Assembly (NCBI GenBank): GCA_027484575.1
Contig: JAIXSQ010000007.1
Span: forward strand, 124,001-188,000
Source: Comamonadaceae bacterium
GTDB lineage: Bacteria; Pseudomonadota; Gammaproteobacteria; Burkholderiales; Burkholderiaceae_C
Length of the DNA: 64,000 nucleotides
Direction of reading: 5' to 3'
In this document: one piece after another, positions 18,423 through 27,968 of the stretch
How positions within the stretch are numbered: position 1 is the first letter of the stretch
Layout: each line of letters opens with the position of its first letter
The notes under the pieces: model-generated
Database searches by the model: none
Told to the model about the DNA's origin: nothing
What the model saw: only the letters and a program-made list of their open reading frames with translations
Made by a program: the position numbers and the translations under genes

Positions 18423-21400
18423 TCACTTGGCCACCAGGTCGTGCCCGGCCGGCAGCGACTCGTCGGCCACGGCCTTGTTGGCCCCGGGCACCGCCTGCCG
18501 CGCGAACAGCAGGTACATGGTGGGCACCACGAAGATGGTCAGCAGCGTGCCCAGCGACATGCCGCCCACGATCACCCAGCCGATCTGGACGCGGCTCTCG
18601 GCGCCGGCGCCGTGGGCCAGTGCCAGCGGGATCGCGCCCAGCACCATCGCGCCGGTGGTCATGAGGATGGGGCGCAGGCGCAGCGAGGCCGACTCGACCA
18701 CCGCATCGAGGGTCGAGCGCCCGTGCTCGCGCAGCTGGTTGGCGAACTCGACGATCAGGATGCCGTGCTTGGTGATCAGGCCGACCAGCGTGATCAGGCC
18801 GATCTGCGAGTACACGTTGAGCGAACCGCCCGACCACTTGAGCGCCAGCAGCGCGCCGATCATCGACAGCGGCACCGACAGCATGATCACCAGCGGGTCG
18901 ACGAAGCTCTCGAACTGCGCCGCCAGCACCAGGAAGATGAACAGCAGCGCCAGCACGAACACGATGGCCAGCGCGCCCTGGCTGTTGCGGAACTCGCGCG
19001 AGGTGCCGTTCAGGTCGGTGGTGTAGCCCGGCTTGAGCACCCTGGCGGCGGTCTGGTCCATGAACTGCAGCGCCTGGCCCAGCGAGTAGTCGGCCGACAG
19101 GTTGGCCGTGATGGTGGCCGAGCGGCGCTGGCCGAAGTGGTTCAGCTCGCGCGGGCTGACGCTCTCGCTGACCTTGACCAGGGCCGACAGCGGCACCACG
19201 GTGTCGCCGCGGCCGCGCACGTAGATCGAGTCGATGTTCTCGGGCGTGGTGCGGCCGCTGGAGCGGCTCTGGATGATCACGTCGTACTGCTCGCCCTCGC
19301 GCTTGTAGCGCGTGACCTGCCGGCCGCCCAGCGCGGTCTCGAGCGCGCGCGCCACGACCTCGACGGCGATGCCCAGGTCGGCCGCCTTCTCGCGGTCGAC
19401 CTGCACGCGCAGCTCGGGCTTGTTCAGCCGCAGGTCGACGTCGACGCCGACGATGCCCGGGTTCTTGGCGATCTCGTCCTGGAACTGCCGCACCACGCGG
19501 GCCAGGTTCTCGTAGCTGTCGGAGGTCTGGATCACGTAGTTCAGCGGCCGGTCCCGGAAGCCCTGGCCCAGCGACGGCGGCGTGATCAGGAACGCGTTGA
19601 CGCCCGGCAGGCCGGCCACCTTGGGCTGCAGCTCGCGCGCGATCTCCAGCGTGGTGCGCTGGCGCGCTTCCCAGTCGACCGCGCGGTAGACGACGCTGCC
19701 CTGCGAGACGGTGGGGTTGCCGATGTTGGCGAAGATGCGGTCGAACTCGGGGTACTGCTGGCCCATGCGCTCGAGCACCTTGGCATAGCGGTCGGTGTAG
19801 TCCAGGGTGGAGCCGTCGGGCGCGTTGATGGTGGCCAGCACCGTGCCGCGGTCCTCCAGCGGCGACAGCTCGGACTTCATGGTCGGCCACACCAGCGCGA
19901 TGCCCGCGGCGCTGGCCAGCATGACGGCCAGCACGATCCAGCGCGCCTGCAGCAGCCAGCCGGCGCCGCCGCCGGCACGGGCGGTGAGCGTCCAGCGCAG
20001 CGCGCGGCCGTAGCCGTCGGACAGCCGCGTGAGCAGCCGCTCCATCGTGCGGTCGAACCAGTTGGGGTTCGGGTTGTGGCGCAGCAGCTGGCTGCACATC
20101 ATGGGCGTGAGCGTCAGGGCGACGAAGCCCGACACCAGCACCGCGCCGGCCAGGGCCAACGCGAACTCGACGAACAGGCGCCCGGTGCGGCCCGGCGTGA
20201 AGGCCAGCGGCGCGTACACCGCCACCAGCGTCAGCGTCATCGACACCACCGCGAAGCCGATCTCCCGCGCGCCCTTGATGGCGGCCGCGAACGGCTGCAT
20301 GCCCTCCTCGATGTGCCGGTAGATGTTCTCCAGCATCACGATGGCGTCGTCGACCACCAGGCCGATGGCCAGCACCAGCGCCAGCAGGGTCAGCGTGTTG
20401 ATGGTGAACCCCGCCAGCGCCATCATCGCGAAGGTGCCCACCAGGCTGACCGGGATGGTGACGATGGGGATGATCGAGGCACGCAGGGTGCGCAGGAACA
20501 CGAAGATCACCAGCGCCACCAGCACCACCGCCTCGATGATGGTCTGGTACACGCTCTTGACCGAGCGGTCGATGAACAGCGAGTTGTCGTTGGCGACCTC
20601 GATGTTCACGTCGGGCGGCAGGTCCTGCTTCAGGCGCGGGATCATCTCGCGCACGCCCTGCGACAGCGTCAGCGGGTTGGCCGTGGCCTGGCGGATCACG
20701 CCGGTGGAGATGGCCTGGCGGCCGTTCAGGCGAACGCTGCTGCGCTCGTCGGCCGCGGCCTCCTCGACCGTGGCGACGTCGCGGATGCGCACGGGAAAGC
20801 CGTTGACGGTGCGGATCACGATGTCGGCGAACTGCGCCGGCCGCATCAGGTCGGTCTGGGAGCTGACGGTGAACTCGCGCTGCTGCGACTCGATGCGCCC
20901 GGCCGGCACCTCCAGGTTGCTGCGCCGCACGGCGTCCTCGACGTCCTGCGTGGTCAGGCGGTAGCCGGCCAGCTTGTCGGCGTCGAGCCAGACCCGCATG
21001 GCGTACTTGCGCTCGCCGAAGATGCGCACGTCGGCCACGCCGGTGACGGTCTGCAGCCGGGGCTTGACGATGCGGTTGACCAGGTCGTTGATCTGCAGCG
21101 GGCTGAGGCGGTCGCTGGTGAAGGCCAGCCAGATCACCGGGAAGGCGTCGGCCTCGACCTTGGCGATCACCGGCTCGTCGATCGCCTGCGGCAGGCGGTT
21201 GCGCACGCGCGAGGTGCGGTCGCGCACGTCGGCCGCGGCGGCGTCGGCATCCTTCTCGAGCCGGAAGCGCACGCTGATCTGGCTCTGCTCGGCGCGGCTG
21301 ATCGAGGTGATGACGTCCACGCCGTCGATGCCGGCGATGGAGTCCTCCAGCGGCTTGCTCACCTGCGACTCGATCACCTCGGCCGAGGCGCCCTTGTAGG

Positions 21401-21548
21401 TGACGCTGACGGTGACGACCGGCTCGTCGATCTTGGGGTACTCGCGCACCGGCAGGCGGTCGAAGCTGACCAGGCCCACCAGCAGCACGAGCAGCGAGAG
21501 CACGGTCGCGAAGACCGGGCGCCGGACGGAGATCTCGGGCAACTGCAT
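18423..21548 (-). CDS. RND efflux transporter permease (AcrB/MexB-like, HAE1)
   Basis: A 1041-residue inner-membrane proton-driven exporter, the normal length for the HAE1 family. The ATG at 21548 starts MQLPEISVRRPVFATVLSLL, the standard N-terminal membrane helix. The TM4 proton-relay pair Asp-Asp appears in GLVVDDAIVMLENIYRH, near residues 400-415. Two large periplasmic loops and the repeated twelve-helix layout are visible. The adaptor gene is immediately upstream in the same direction (26-nt gap) and no outer-membrane channel gene is linked. Substrates cannot be read; drugs, solvents or bile-like compounds are typical for the family. Confidence 0.95.
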   Translation of the reverse strand: MQLPEISVRRPVFATVLSLLVLLVGLVSFDRLPVREYPKIDEPVVTVSVTYKGASAEVIESQVSKPLEDSIAGIDGVDVITSISRAEQSQISVRFRLEKDADAAAADVRDRTSRVRNRLPQAIDEPVIAKVEADAFPVIWLAFTSDRLSPLQINDLVNRIVKPRLQTVTGVADVRIFGERKYAMRVWLDADKLAGYRLTTQDVEDAVRRSNLEVPAGRIESQQREFTVSSQTDLMRPAQFADIVIRTVNGFPVRIRDVATVEEAAADERSSVRLNGRQAISTGVIRQATANPLTLSQGVREMIPRLKQDLPPDVNIEVANDNSLFIDRSVKSVYQTIIEAVVLVALVIFVFLRTLRASIIPIVTIPVSLVGTFAMMALAGFTINTLTLLALVLAIGLVVDDAIVMLENIYRHIEEGMQPFAAAIKGAREIGFAVVSMTLTLVAVYAPLAFTPGRTGRLFVEFALALAGAVLVSGFVALTLTPMMCSQLLRHNPNPNWFDRTMERLLTRLSDGYGRALRWTLTARAGGGAGWLLQARWIVLAVMLASAAGIALVWPTMKSELSPLEDRGTVLATINAPDGSTLDYTDRYAKVLERMGQQYPEFDRIFANIGNPTVSQGSVVYRAVDWEARQRTTLEIARELQPKVAGLPGVNAFLITPPSLGQGFRDRPLNYVIQTSDSYENLARVVRQFQDEIAKNPGIVGVDVDLRLNKPELRVQVDREKAADLGIAVEVVARALETALGGRQVTRYKREGEQYDVIIQSRSSGRTTPENIDSIYVRGRGDTVVPLSALVKVSESVSPRELNHFGQRRSATITANLSADYSLGQALQFMDQTAARVLKPGYTTDLNGTSREFRNSQGALAIVFVLALLFIFLVLAAQFESFVDPLVIMLSVPLSMIGALLALKWSGGSLNVYSQIGLITLVGLITKHGILIVEFANQLREHGRSTLDAVVESASLRLRPILMTTGAMVLGAIPLALAHGAGAESRVQIGWVIVGGMSLGTLLTIFVVPTMYLLFARQAVPGANKAVADESLPAGHDLVAK

Positions 21549-21574
21549 GGCGGCTCCCCCGTGGACGGGTCGAC

Positions 21575-23014
21575 TCAGGGCGCCCGCGGGGCGCGGGCGG
21601 GACGGGCGGCGGCAGCGCCGGCATCGGCGATGGACGGGCCGCAGGGGTTGGGGCCGGCCGGCGCCTTGGCGGCCGGGGCGGGCACGGGCACGAAGCGGCC
21701 GCCGGGCTGCACGCCCGGGGCCGAGGCCGCGGCGGCCGGTGCGGCAGGCGCGCTCGCGGCCACCATGGCGGCACCCGGGGCGACGGGCGCGGCGGCGGCC
21801 GGGCCACCCGCACCACCCGCACCACCCGCGGCCGGCGCACCGGCGCCCTGCCCGCCCTGCGGTCCACCGGCGCCGCCGCGGTTGACGTCGACCACGCGCA
21901 CCGGCGTGCCGTCGCGCTGGATGCGCTGCTGGCCCGCGACCACCACGGTGTCGCCCGGCTGCAGGCCCTCGACGATCTCGACCCGGCCGGGCCGGCGCAG
22001 GCCGACCTTGACCTCGACCCGCTGGGCCAGCTTGCTGTCCTGGTCGGGACCGTCGACCAGCTTGATCACCAGCTGCCGGTTGCCCTGGGGCACCAGCGCC
22101 TCCTCGGGCACGACCAGCGCCTTGTCGCGCTCGCCGAACACCGCGGTGACGCGCGCGAACATGCCCGGACGCAGCGCCATCTGCCGGTTGTCGATGCAGC
22201 CGCGCACGCCCACCGAGCGGCCGTTGGCATCCACCAGCGGGTCGATGGCCTGCACCTGCGCGTCCCAGCGGCGGCCGGGCACGGCGTCGGTCTGCACCAG
22301 CGCGGCCTGGCCGCGCCGCAGCTTGCCCTGGAAGCGCTCGGGCAGGCGGAAGTCGACGTACAGCGCGTCGAGGTCTTCCAGGTTGACGATGTCGGCGCCG
22401 TCCTTGAGGTAGTCGCCCACGTTGATGCTGCGGATGCCCGCGATGCCGTCGAACGGGGCCAGCACCTGCAGGCGGGCCGCGGTGGCCTCGGCCAGGGCCA
22501 GCTTGGCCTCGGCCACCTGCAGCGCCGCGCCGCTCTCGTCGACGCTGCGCTGGCTGATGAAGTTCTGCGCCACCAGGTCCTGGTTGCGCTTGTGGTTGGC
22601 GCGCGCGATCGACAGTTCGGCGCGCGCCTGCTGCACCTGTGCCTGCTGCAGCTGGTCGTCCAGCTGCACCAGCAGCTGGCCCTTGCGCACGCGTTCGCCG
22701 TCGCGGAACCCGATGCGCACCACGCGGCCGGCGACCTCGGGCCGCACCACCACGCTCTGGCGCGACCGCAGCGAGCCCACGGTCTGGGCGTCGTCGCTCA
22801 GGCGCATCACCTCGACGCGTGCGACCTCGACGGCGGGCGGGCGCGCGGGACCGGCCAAGCCGCTGGCCGATGCCGCGGGCAGGGCCGCGGCGGCGCCGGC
22901 CGCGACGCTGTCGGGGGCCTTGGCAGGCGCGCGGTGCTGCCACCACCAGGCTGCGGCGGAAGCCGCTGCGATGCCGGCGACGGCGACCAGGGTGTAGAGG
23001 GGCTTGGATGCCAT
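21575..23014 (-). CDS. RND efflux periplasmic adaptor (membrane fusion protein)
   Basis: A 479-residue HlyD/AcrA-type adaptor. The ATG at 23014 gives a signal or anchor segment (YTLVAVAGIAAASAAAWWW). The lipoyl half-motifs (VVVRPEVAGRVVRIGF and VLAPFDGIAGIRS) flank a coiled-coil hairpin of about 70 residues, followed by the beta-barrel and membrane-proximal domains (FARVTAVFGER, VVPEEALVPQG). It bridges the permease and an outer-membrane channel. From about residue 375 the protein becomes a Gly/Ala/Pro-rich low-complexity tail of roughly 105 residues, which adaptors normally lack (see findings). It is the first gene of the two-gene unit; its promoter should lie in 23015-23146. Confidence 0.92.
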   Translation of the reverse strand: MASKPLYTLVAVAGIAAASAAAWWWQHRAPAKAPDSVAAGAAAALPAASASGLAGPARPPAVEVARVEVMRLSDDAQTVGSLRSRQSVVVRPEVAGRVVRIGFRDGERVRKGQLLVQLDDQLQQAQVQQARAELSIARANHKRNQDLVAQNFISQRSVDESGAALQVAEAKLALAEATAARLQVLAPFDGIAGIRSINVGDYLKDGADIVNLEDLDALYVDFRLPERFQGKLRRGQAALVQTDAVPGRRWDAQVQAIDPLVDANGRSVGVRGCIDNRQMALRPGMFARVTAVFGERDKALVVPEEALVPQGNRQLVIKLVDGPDQDSKLAQRVEVKVGLRRPGRVEIVEGLQPGDTVVVAGQQRIQRDGTPVRVVDVNRGGAGGPQGGQGAGAPAAGGAGGAGGPAAAAPVAPGAAMVAASAPAAPAAAASAPGVQPGGRFVPVPAPAAKAPAGPNPCGPSIADAGAAAARPARAPRAP

Positions 23015-23146
23015 GGGCGGGGACTGCGGACAGGATGGGACGGCAGGCCGATGGCATGCCAACGCGGCAATGTAACAGCGGGGACGATCCGGCACATGCG
23101 CGGATCCCCGCATGCCGGGGCGGTGCCGGCGGTCTTTGCGCCCGGT

Positions 23147-23611
23147 TTACACGGCGGGCGGCTTGCGCTGGCCCAGCGCCACCTCGACGCCCAGGTTGGC
23201 CAGCGCGTCCGCGCGCTCGTTGCCCGCATCGCCGTTGTGGCCGCGCACCCAGCGCCAGTCGATGGCATGGCCCGAGCCCTGCACCAGCGCATCGAGTTCC
23301 TGCCACAGGTCGACGTTCTTGACCGGCGTCTTGCCGGCGGTGCGCCAGCCCTTGGCCTTCCAGCCCGGCAGCCATTCGGTGATGCCCTTGAGCACGTACT
23401 GGCTGTCCATGTGCAGTTCCACCGCGCACGGGCGCTTGAGCGCCGCCAGCGCGCGGATCACCGCGGTGAGTTCCATCCGGTTGTTGGTCGTGCCCAGTTC
23501 GCCCCCGTACAACTCCTTCTCGGTGGGGCCCGACTTGAGCAGCACGCCCCAGCCGCCTGGGCCGGGATTGCCCTTGCAGGCACCATCGGTGTAGATCACG
23601 ACCTGGTTCAA
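23147..23611 (-). CDS. rnhA: Ribonuclease HI
   Basis: A 154-residue endonuclease that cuts the RNA strand of RNA-DNA hybrids. The start is a TTG at 23611, overlapping the stop of the upstream methyltransferase gene as TTGA. It gives an N-terminus ([19 protein letters not shown]) exactly where homologues begin. The catalytic carboxylates are all present: Asp9, Glu47 (RMELT), Asp69 (HMDSQY) and Asp135, with His125 in RGHNGDAG. In many proteobacteria rnhA, this methyltransferase and gloB cluster in the same way, with dnaQ often nearby; no dnaQ is seen here. Confidence 0.96.
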   Translation of the reverse strand: MNQVVIYTDGACKGNPGPGGWGVLLKSGPTEKELYGGELGTTNNRMELTAVIRALAALKRPCAVELHMDSQYVLKGITEWLPGWKAKGWRTAGKTPVKNVDLWQELDALVQGSGHAIDWRWVRGHNGDAGNERADALANLGVEVALGQRKPPAV

Positions 23612-24384
23612 CGCATCTCCTGGGTGGGCGCCGGCGCGGGGCCGGCGCGGTGGGTCCGGTTGGCCACCGGCACGGGCGCGGTGGCGATGGGTTTGGCGGC
23701 GCGCCAGGGGCGGCCGACCAGCTTGGGTCCGCGCACGCGCTTGGTCGCGACGATGCAATAGGCCGCACCGAGGATGGGCCACCAGCGCGCGCCGGCGCGG
23801 TCCATCCAGTCCCAGCGCGCCAGCCAGCGCTCGGTCTCGAGCGCGGGCCGCCAGCAGCCGAAGCTGCCGGCCTCGACCTCGAAGCTGAGCAGGCGCAGCC
23901 AGTCGCGCAGCCGGCGGTAGCCGATGAACTCGCCGGCGCTGGGCAGGTACAGCTGCCCGAAGCCCAGGCGCCGCGTCAGGTGCGCGCGGCCCTGGCGCAG
24001 GCCCCAGAGGCTGTGCGGATTCAGGCAGCTGATGACCACGCGCCCTTCGGGCATGAGCACCCGCTCGACCTCGCGCAGCGTGGCGTGGGGGTCGGCGTGC
24101 AGCTCGAGCGTGTGCGGCAGCACGACCAGGTCGAGGCTGTTGGCCTCGAACGGCAGCGCCGCGAAATCGGTCACCAGGTGCGGCTGTCGTGGCAGCGGCT
24201 GCGCGAGGGGCTGGTCGATCCCGAGCCAGCGGTGCGGCATGCGGTTGGCGGCCAGCGCATCCAGGCCGGGAAGCCCCAGCTGCAAGGCGTGGTAGCCGAA
24301 GACGTCGGCCACGGCGCGGTCGAACTGGGCCTGTTCCCAGGCCAGCAGGTAGCGCCCGGGCGGGGTCTCGAACCAGGCCTGCAT
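23608..24384 (-). CDS. SAM-dependent methyltransferase linked to rnhA
   Basis: A 258-residue class I methyltransferase-like protein. The ATG at 24384 ([18 protein letters not shown]) matches the usual start of this family; an upstream in-frame start would run into the divergent gloB gene. The canonical SAM-binding glycine loop is degenerate, but the [22 protein letters not shown] segment and [15 protein letters not shown] are the motif II/III region of the Methyltransf_11 type. The C-terminal 40 residues are basic and Pro/Ala-rich. It is coupled to rnhA by a TTGA overlap and shares a very short divergent promoter region with gloB. The substrate is unknown. Confidence 0.85.
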   Translation of the reverse strand: MQAWFETPPGRYLLAWEQAQFDRAVADVFGYHALQLGLPGLDALAANRMPHRWLGIDQPLAQPLPRQPHLVTDFAALPFEANSLDLVVLPHTLELHADPHATLREVERVLMPEGRVVISCLNPHSLWGLRQGRAHLTRRLGFGQLYLPSAGEFIGYRRLRDWLRLLSFEVEAGSFGCWRPALETERWLARWDWMDRAGARWWPILGAAYCIVATKRVRGPKLVGRPWRAAKPIATAPVPVANRTHRAGPAPAPTQEMR

Positions 24385-24387
24385 TCC

Positions 24388-24393
24388 TATAAT
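24388..24393 (+). promoter_or_regulatory. Consensus -10 (TATAAT) of gloB
   Basis: A perfect TATAAT lies 10 nt before the gloB ATG at 24404 and inside the 19-nt gap to the divergent methyltransferase gene. Transcription would start about 24400, leaving essentially no leader. No good -35 is apparent at 17 bp. Confidence 0.55.
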
Positions 24394-24403
24394 CCCGCCG
24401 CTC

Positions 24404-25177
24404 ATGACCTTGACTCCCCTGCCCGCGTTCCAGGACAACTACTTCTGGGTGTTGCACGACGGGCCCCGGGCCCTGGTGGTGGATCCGGGCGATGCGCAGC
24501 CCGTGCTGGACTTCCTGGCGCGCACCGGTCTCCGGCTCGACGCGATTCTAGTCACGCACCACCACGCGGATCACACCGGCGGGGTCGCCGCGCTGGTGGC
24601 CGCCACCGGCGCGCCGGTGTGGGGACCGGCCGCCGAATCCATCCCGCAACCGGCCACCGGCGTGGGCGGCGGCGACACGGTCGGCGTGCTCGGGCTGTCC
24701 TTCCGCGTGATCGACGTCCCCGGCCACACGGCCGGCCACATCGCCTACTACGCCGAGCCCGCGGGCCAGGCGCCGCTGCTGTTCTGCGGCGACACGCTGT
24801 TCTCCGGCGGCTGCGGCCGCCTGTTCGAGGGCACGCCCGCGCAGATGCTGGCCTCGCTCGATGCGCTGGCCGCCCTGCCGGCCACCACCCGCGTGTGCTG
24901 CGCCCACGAGTACACGCTGTCCAACCTGCGCTTCGCGCGCGCGGTCGAGCCGGCCAATGCCGACCTGGCCGCCTACGAACGCGATTGCCAGGCCCTGCGC
25001 GCACGTGGTGAGCCCACCCTGCCGGCGCAGCTCGGCCGCGAGCTGCGCATCAACCCCTTCCTGCGGGTGCGCGAGCCCGCGGTCCGGCGCGCGGCGCAGG
25101 ACCGCGGCGTGGCCGACCCGCAGGACGCGGTCGCCGTGCTGGCGGCGATCCGCGGCTGGAAGAACGAGTTCCGATGA
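24404..25177 (+). CDS. gloB: Hydroxyacylglutathione hydrolase (glyoxalase II)
   Basis: A 257-residue metallo-beta-lactamase-fold enzyme that hydrolyses S-lactoylglutathione, the second step of methylglyoxal detoxification. The dinuclear metal motif [10 protein letters not shown] gives His52, His54, Asp56 and His57. Further ligands lie in VPGHTAGH, the [15 protein letters not shown] loop and CAHEYT. The glutathione-binding C-terminal part (NPFLRVREP) is present. It overlaps the lytic transglycosylase gene by ATGA. The ATG at 24404 is set by [15 protein letters not shown], the canonical N-terminus. Confidence 0.96.
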   Translation: MTLTPLPAFQDNYFWVLHDGPRALVVDPGDAQPVLDFLARTGLRLDAILVTHHHADHTGGVAALVAATGAPVWGPAAESIPQPATGVGGGDTVGVLGLSFRVIDVPGHTAGHIAYYAEPAGQAPLLFCGDTLFSGGCGRLFEGTPAQMLASLDALAALPATTRVCCAHEYTLSNLRFARAVEPANADLAAYERDCQALRARGEPTLPAQLGRELRINPFLRVREPAVRRAAQDRGVADPQDAVAVLAAIRGWKNEFR

Positions 25178-26781
25178 CCCGACCCTGGCACGTCCTGTGC
25201 GCGGCCCTGGCCGCGCTGTTGCTGGCCGGCTGCGCCAGCGCCCCGCGCGAGCCCGGCGAGTCGCCGCTGCCCGCGGTGGCCGCTTCGACCGAAGCAGCCA
25301 CCGCCATGCCCGGGGCGCCCGCGCCCGAAGTGCGCGCACCGCGCGGCGGCAGCGCCGCCGGCGGTGGCCTGCTGCCCATCACGCCGGTGTCGACGGCCTC
25401 GCAGCAGGTCGCCGCGCTGCAGCCGCCGGCCGACCTGTGGGAGCGCATCCGCCGCGGCTGGGCCATGCCCACGCTGGACAACGACCTGGTGCGCCGGCAC
25501 GAGCAGTGGTACGCCACGCGGCCCGACTACATGCAGCGCATGACCGACCGCTCGCGCAAGTACCTGTTCCACATCGTCGAGGAACTGGAGCGCCGCGGCA
25601 TGCCCAGCGAGCTGGCGCTGCTGCCCTTCATCGAGAGCGCGTTCAACCCGCAGGCGGTCTCCAGCGCGCGCGCCGCCGGCATGTGGCAGTTCATGCCCGC
25701 CACCGGCCGCGACTACGACCTGAAGCAGAACTTCTTCCGCGACGACCGGCGCGACGTGCTGGCTTCCACCCGCGCTGCGCTGGACTACCTGCAGCGGCTG
25801 CACGGCATGTTCGGCGACTGGCACCTGGCGCTGGCCGCCTACAACTGGGGCGAGGGCAACGTGGGCCGCGCGATCGCGCGCAACCAGCGCGCCGGGCTGG
25901 GCACCAAGTACACCGACCTGGCGATGCCGGACGAGACCCGCAACTACGTGCCCAAGCTGCAGGCGGTGCGCAACATCGTGGCCAACCCCGACGGCTTCCG
26001 CGCCGAGCTGCCGGTGATCGCGAACCATCCGTACTTCGACACGGTGACCGTGCAGCGCGACCTCGACGTCGAGCTGGCGGCCCGCCTGGCCGGCGTGGAC
26101 CTGGCCGACTTCCGCGCGCTGAACCCGCAGCTGAACCGGCCGGTGATCCTGGCCGCGGGCACCTCGCAGATCCTGCTGCCCTGGGACAACGCGCAGGTGT
26201 TCCAGCGCAACCTGGCGGCGTCGAACGCCGGCCAGCTGGCCAGCTGGACCGCCTGGCAGGTGCCGGCCACCATGAGCGTGGCCGAGGCGGCCCGCCGCGT
26301 GGGCATGAGCGAGGGCGAGCTGCGCAGCGTCAACACCATTCCGCCGCGCATGCTGGTCAAGGCCGGCTCGGTGCTGGTGGTGCCGCGCTCGCCGAGCCGG
26401 CAGGACGACGTGGCCGGCCACATCGCCGACAACGGCCAGCTCGCCCTGGCCCCCGAGGTGCAGCTGCGCCGCAGCACGGTCAAGGCGGGCAAGCACGAGT
26501 CGGTGGCCAGCATCGCCAGGCGTTACCGCGTGGCGCCGGCCCAGGTGGCCGAATGGAACGACGTGGCCGCCACCGCGGCCTTCCGCCCCGGCCAGGCGGT
26601 GGTGGTGTACCTGCCGGTGCGGCCGGCGGCGCCTCGGGCGCACGGCCCGGGCCACGGGCCGCGCGCGCAGGCTGTGCCCGCCCCCGCACGGCGCCAGGCT
26701 GCGCCCGCGGCCCGCAAGGCGGCGCCGGTGCCCGCGAAAACGCAGGCCAGGGTGCAGGCCAAGGCGCCGGCCAAGCGCTGA
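25174..26781 (+). CDS. mltD: Membrane-bound lytic murein transglycosylase D-like lipoprotein
   Basis: A 535-residue peptidoglycan-cleaving lipoprotein. The lipobox LLLAGC puts the lipidated Cys at 20. An SLT domain follows, with catalytic Glu154 in PFIESAFNP and the downstream AAGMWQFMPATGR and LALAAYNWGEGNVG motifs. C-terminal LysM-type repeats are recognisable around 360-410 (VPATMSVAEAARRVGMSEGELRSVN is one) and 430-485 (KHESVASIARRYRVAPAQVAEWN). The last ~50 residues are an Ala/Pro/Lys-rich tail. It is coupled to gloB by ATGA, an arrangement I know from other betaproteobacteria. Confidence 0.93.
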   Translation: MTRPWHVLCAALAALLLAGCASAPREPGESPLPAVAASTEAATAMPGAPAPEVRAPRGGSAAGGGLLPITPVSTASQQVAALQPPADLWERIRRGWAMPTLDNDLVRRHEQWYATRPDYMQRMTDRSRKYLFHIVEELERRGMPSELALLPFIESAFNPQAVSSARAAGMWQFMPATGRDYDLKQNFFRDDRRDVLASTRAALDYLQRLHGMFGDWHLALAAYNWGEGNVGRAIARNQRAGLGTKYTDLAMPDETRNYVPKLQAVRNIVANPDGFRAELPVIANHPYFDTVTVQRDLDVELAARLAGVDLADFRALNPQLNRPVILAAGTSQILLPWDNAQVFQRNLAASNAGQLASWTAWQVPATMSVAEAARRVGMSEGELRSVNTIPPRMLVKAGSVLVVPRSPSRQDDVAGHIADNGQLALAPEVQLRRSTVKAGKHESVASIARRYRVAPAQVAEWNDVAATAAFRPGQAVVVYLPVRPAAPRAHGPGHGPRAQAVPAPARRQAAPAARKAAPVPAKTQARVQAKAPAKR

Positions 26782-26825
26782 GGCCGGCGCGACGCGGCGG
26801 TGCCGCAGCGCCTCCGCCCCGGCGC

Positions 26826-27869
26826 TCAGGCCTTGAAGCGTTCCTTGGCCCGGCGGGCGAAATCGTTGGTGTAGGTGCGCGCCAGCGCGATGCGCTCGGG
26901 TCGCAGCACCGGGTCCCAGCCGGCCAGCGCGCGCAACGCGGTGCGCGCGCCCTCGTCGGGCACCAGGCCGTCGGGCGAGTAGGCCTCGCGCACCTTGGCA
27001 AAGGCGGCCACGTAGAGCGCGCGGTCCCCCTGCATGTACGACTCGGGCACGGTCTTGACCAGGTCGCCGGGCGCAGCCGTCTGCAGCCACTTGAGCGCAT
27101 GCACCACCGCATAGGCCAGGGCCTGGCAGGTGGACGGGTTGCGCTGCACGAACTCGCTGGGCACGCACAGGCAGGCGGCCGGCAGCGGGCCGCCGAAGAC
27201 GTCCCGGGTGCCCTTGACGGTGCGGGTGTCGCCGATGATCTTCACCTCGCTGCGCTGCTCCAACAGCGTCATGACGGGGTCGGTGTGGCTGACCGCATCG
27301 AGCTGGCCGGCGCGCAGGGCGGCCAGCGCGGCCGCGGGCCCGGACACCGGGACGTACTGCACCTCGCCCGGCCGCACGCCCCCGCGCCCGAGCAGCTGGG
27401 CGGCCACCATGCCGCCCCAGGTGCCGCCGGGCGAGACGCCGATGCGGCGCCCACGCAGGTCGGCCGGCGCGCTGTAGTGGGCCAGGGTGCGCAGCGACAC
27501 GCCCATGGCCACCTGCGGCGCGCGGCCCAGCAGGACGATCGATTCGAGGGCCTGGCCACGGGCCTGCTGCGCGATGGCGGCGTCGTAGCCGCCGGCCATC
27601 AGGTCCGCGGCACCGGCCTGCAGCGCGGCGAGCGCGCGCACGGGGGTTTCGTGGTCGGCCAGGTCGACCTCGAGGCCTTCGGCCCGGAAGTAGCCCAGTT
27701 CCTCGGCCACGACCAGGCCCAGCCACTGCAGGCTGGACTTGCCGCCGACGGCGATGGTCAGGCGCGGGCGCTCGGGCCGCGCCTGCGCGCGCACCGGGGG
27801 CGCCGCAACCGCGGCTGCCAGGCCTCCCAGCAGGAGGCGGCGGCGGGTGATCCTGCTCGTCCTGCGCAT
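26826..27869 (-). CDS. ABC transporter substrate-binding protein (NrtA/SsuA-like), orphan
   Basis: A 347-residue periplasmic solute-binding protein of the NMT1/SsuA/ThiY type. The ATG at 27869 gives a signal with twin arginines (SRITRRRLLLGGLAAAVAAPP, so possibly TAT-exported). The mature domain has the family's AVGGKSSLQWLGLVVAEELGYF start, and the GVSPGGTWGGMVAAQLL and AGQLDAVSHTDPVM ligand-cleft segments. Related proteins bind sulfonates, nitrate or thiamine precursors. No permease or ATPase gene is adjacent, so it is an orphan and the ligand cannot be assigned. Confidence 0.88.
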   Translation of the reverse strand: MRRTSRITRRRLLLGGLAAAVAAPPVRAQARPERPRLTIAVGGKSSLQWLGLVVAEELGYFRAEGLEVDLADHETPVRALAALQAGAADLMAGGYDAAIAQQARGQALESIVLLGRAPQVAMGVSLRTLAHYSAPADLRGRRIGVSPGGTWGGMVAAQLLGRGGVRPGEVQYVPVSGPAAALAALRAGQLDAVSHTDPVMTLLEQRSEVKIIGDTRTVKGTRDVFGGPLPAACLCVPSEFVQRNPSTCQALAYAVVHALKWLQTAAPGDLVKTVPESYMQGDRALYVAAFAKVREAYSPDGLVPDEGARTALRALAGWDPVLRPERIALARTYTNDFARRAKERFKA

Positions 27870-27968
27870 GCGCCGGTGGTCCTGTCGTCGTCTGCAGCCA
27901 CGGTACCGGGCACCGTTGTGCACCGCATCAGGAGGTTCCCCGTGCGGGTTTCCACCGGGCGGTGCGGA

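Noticed and set aside
18441..22412. Long plus-strand open frame opposite the RND pump genes
   Set aside because: It is a shadow of the permease and adaptor coding sequence, with no domain and no ribosome site.
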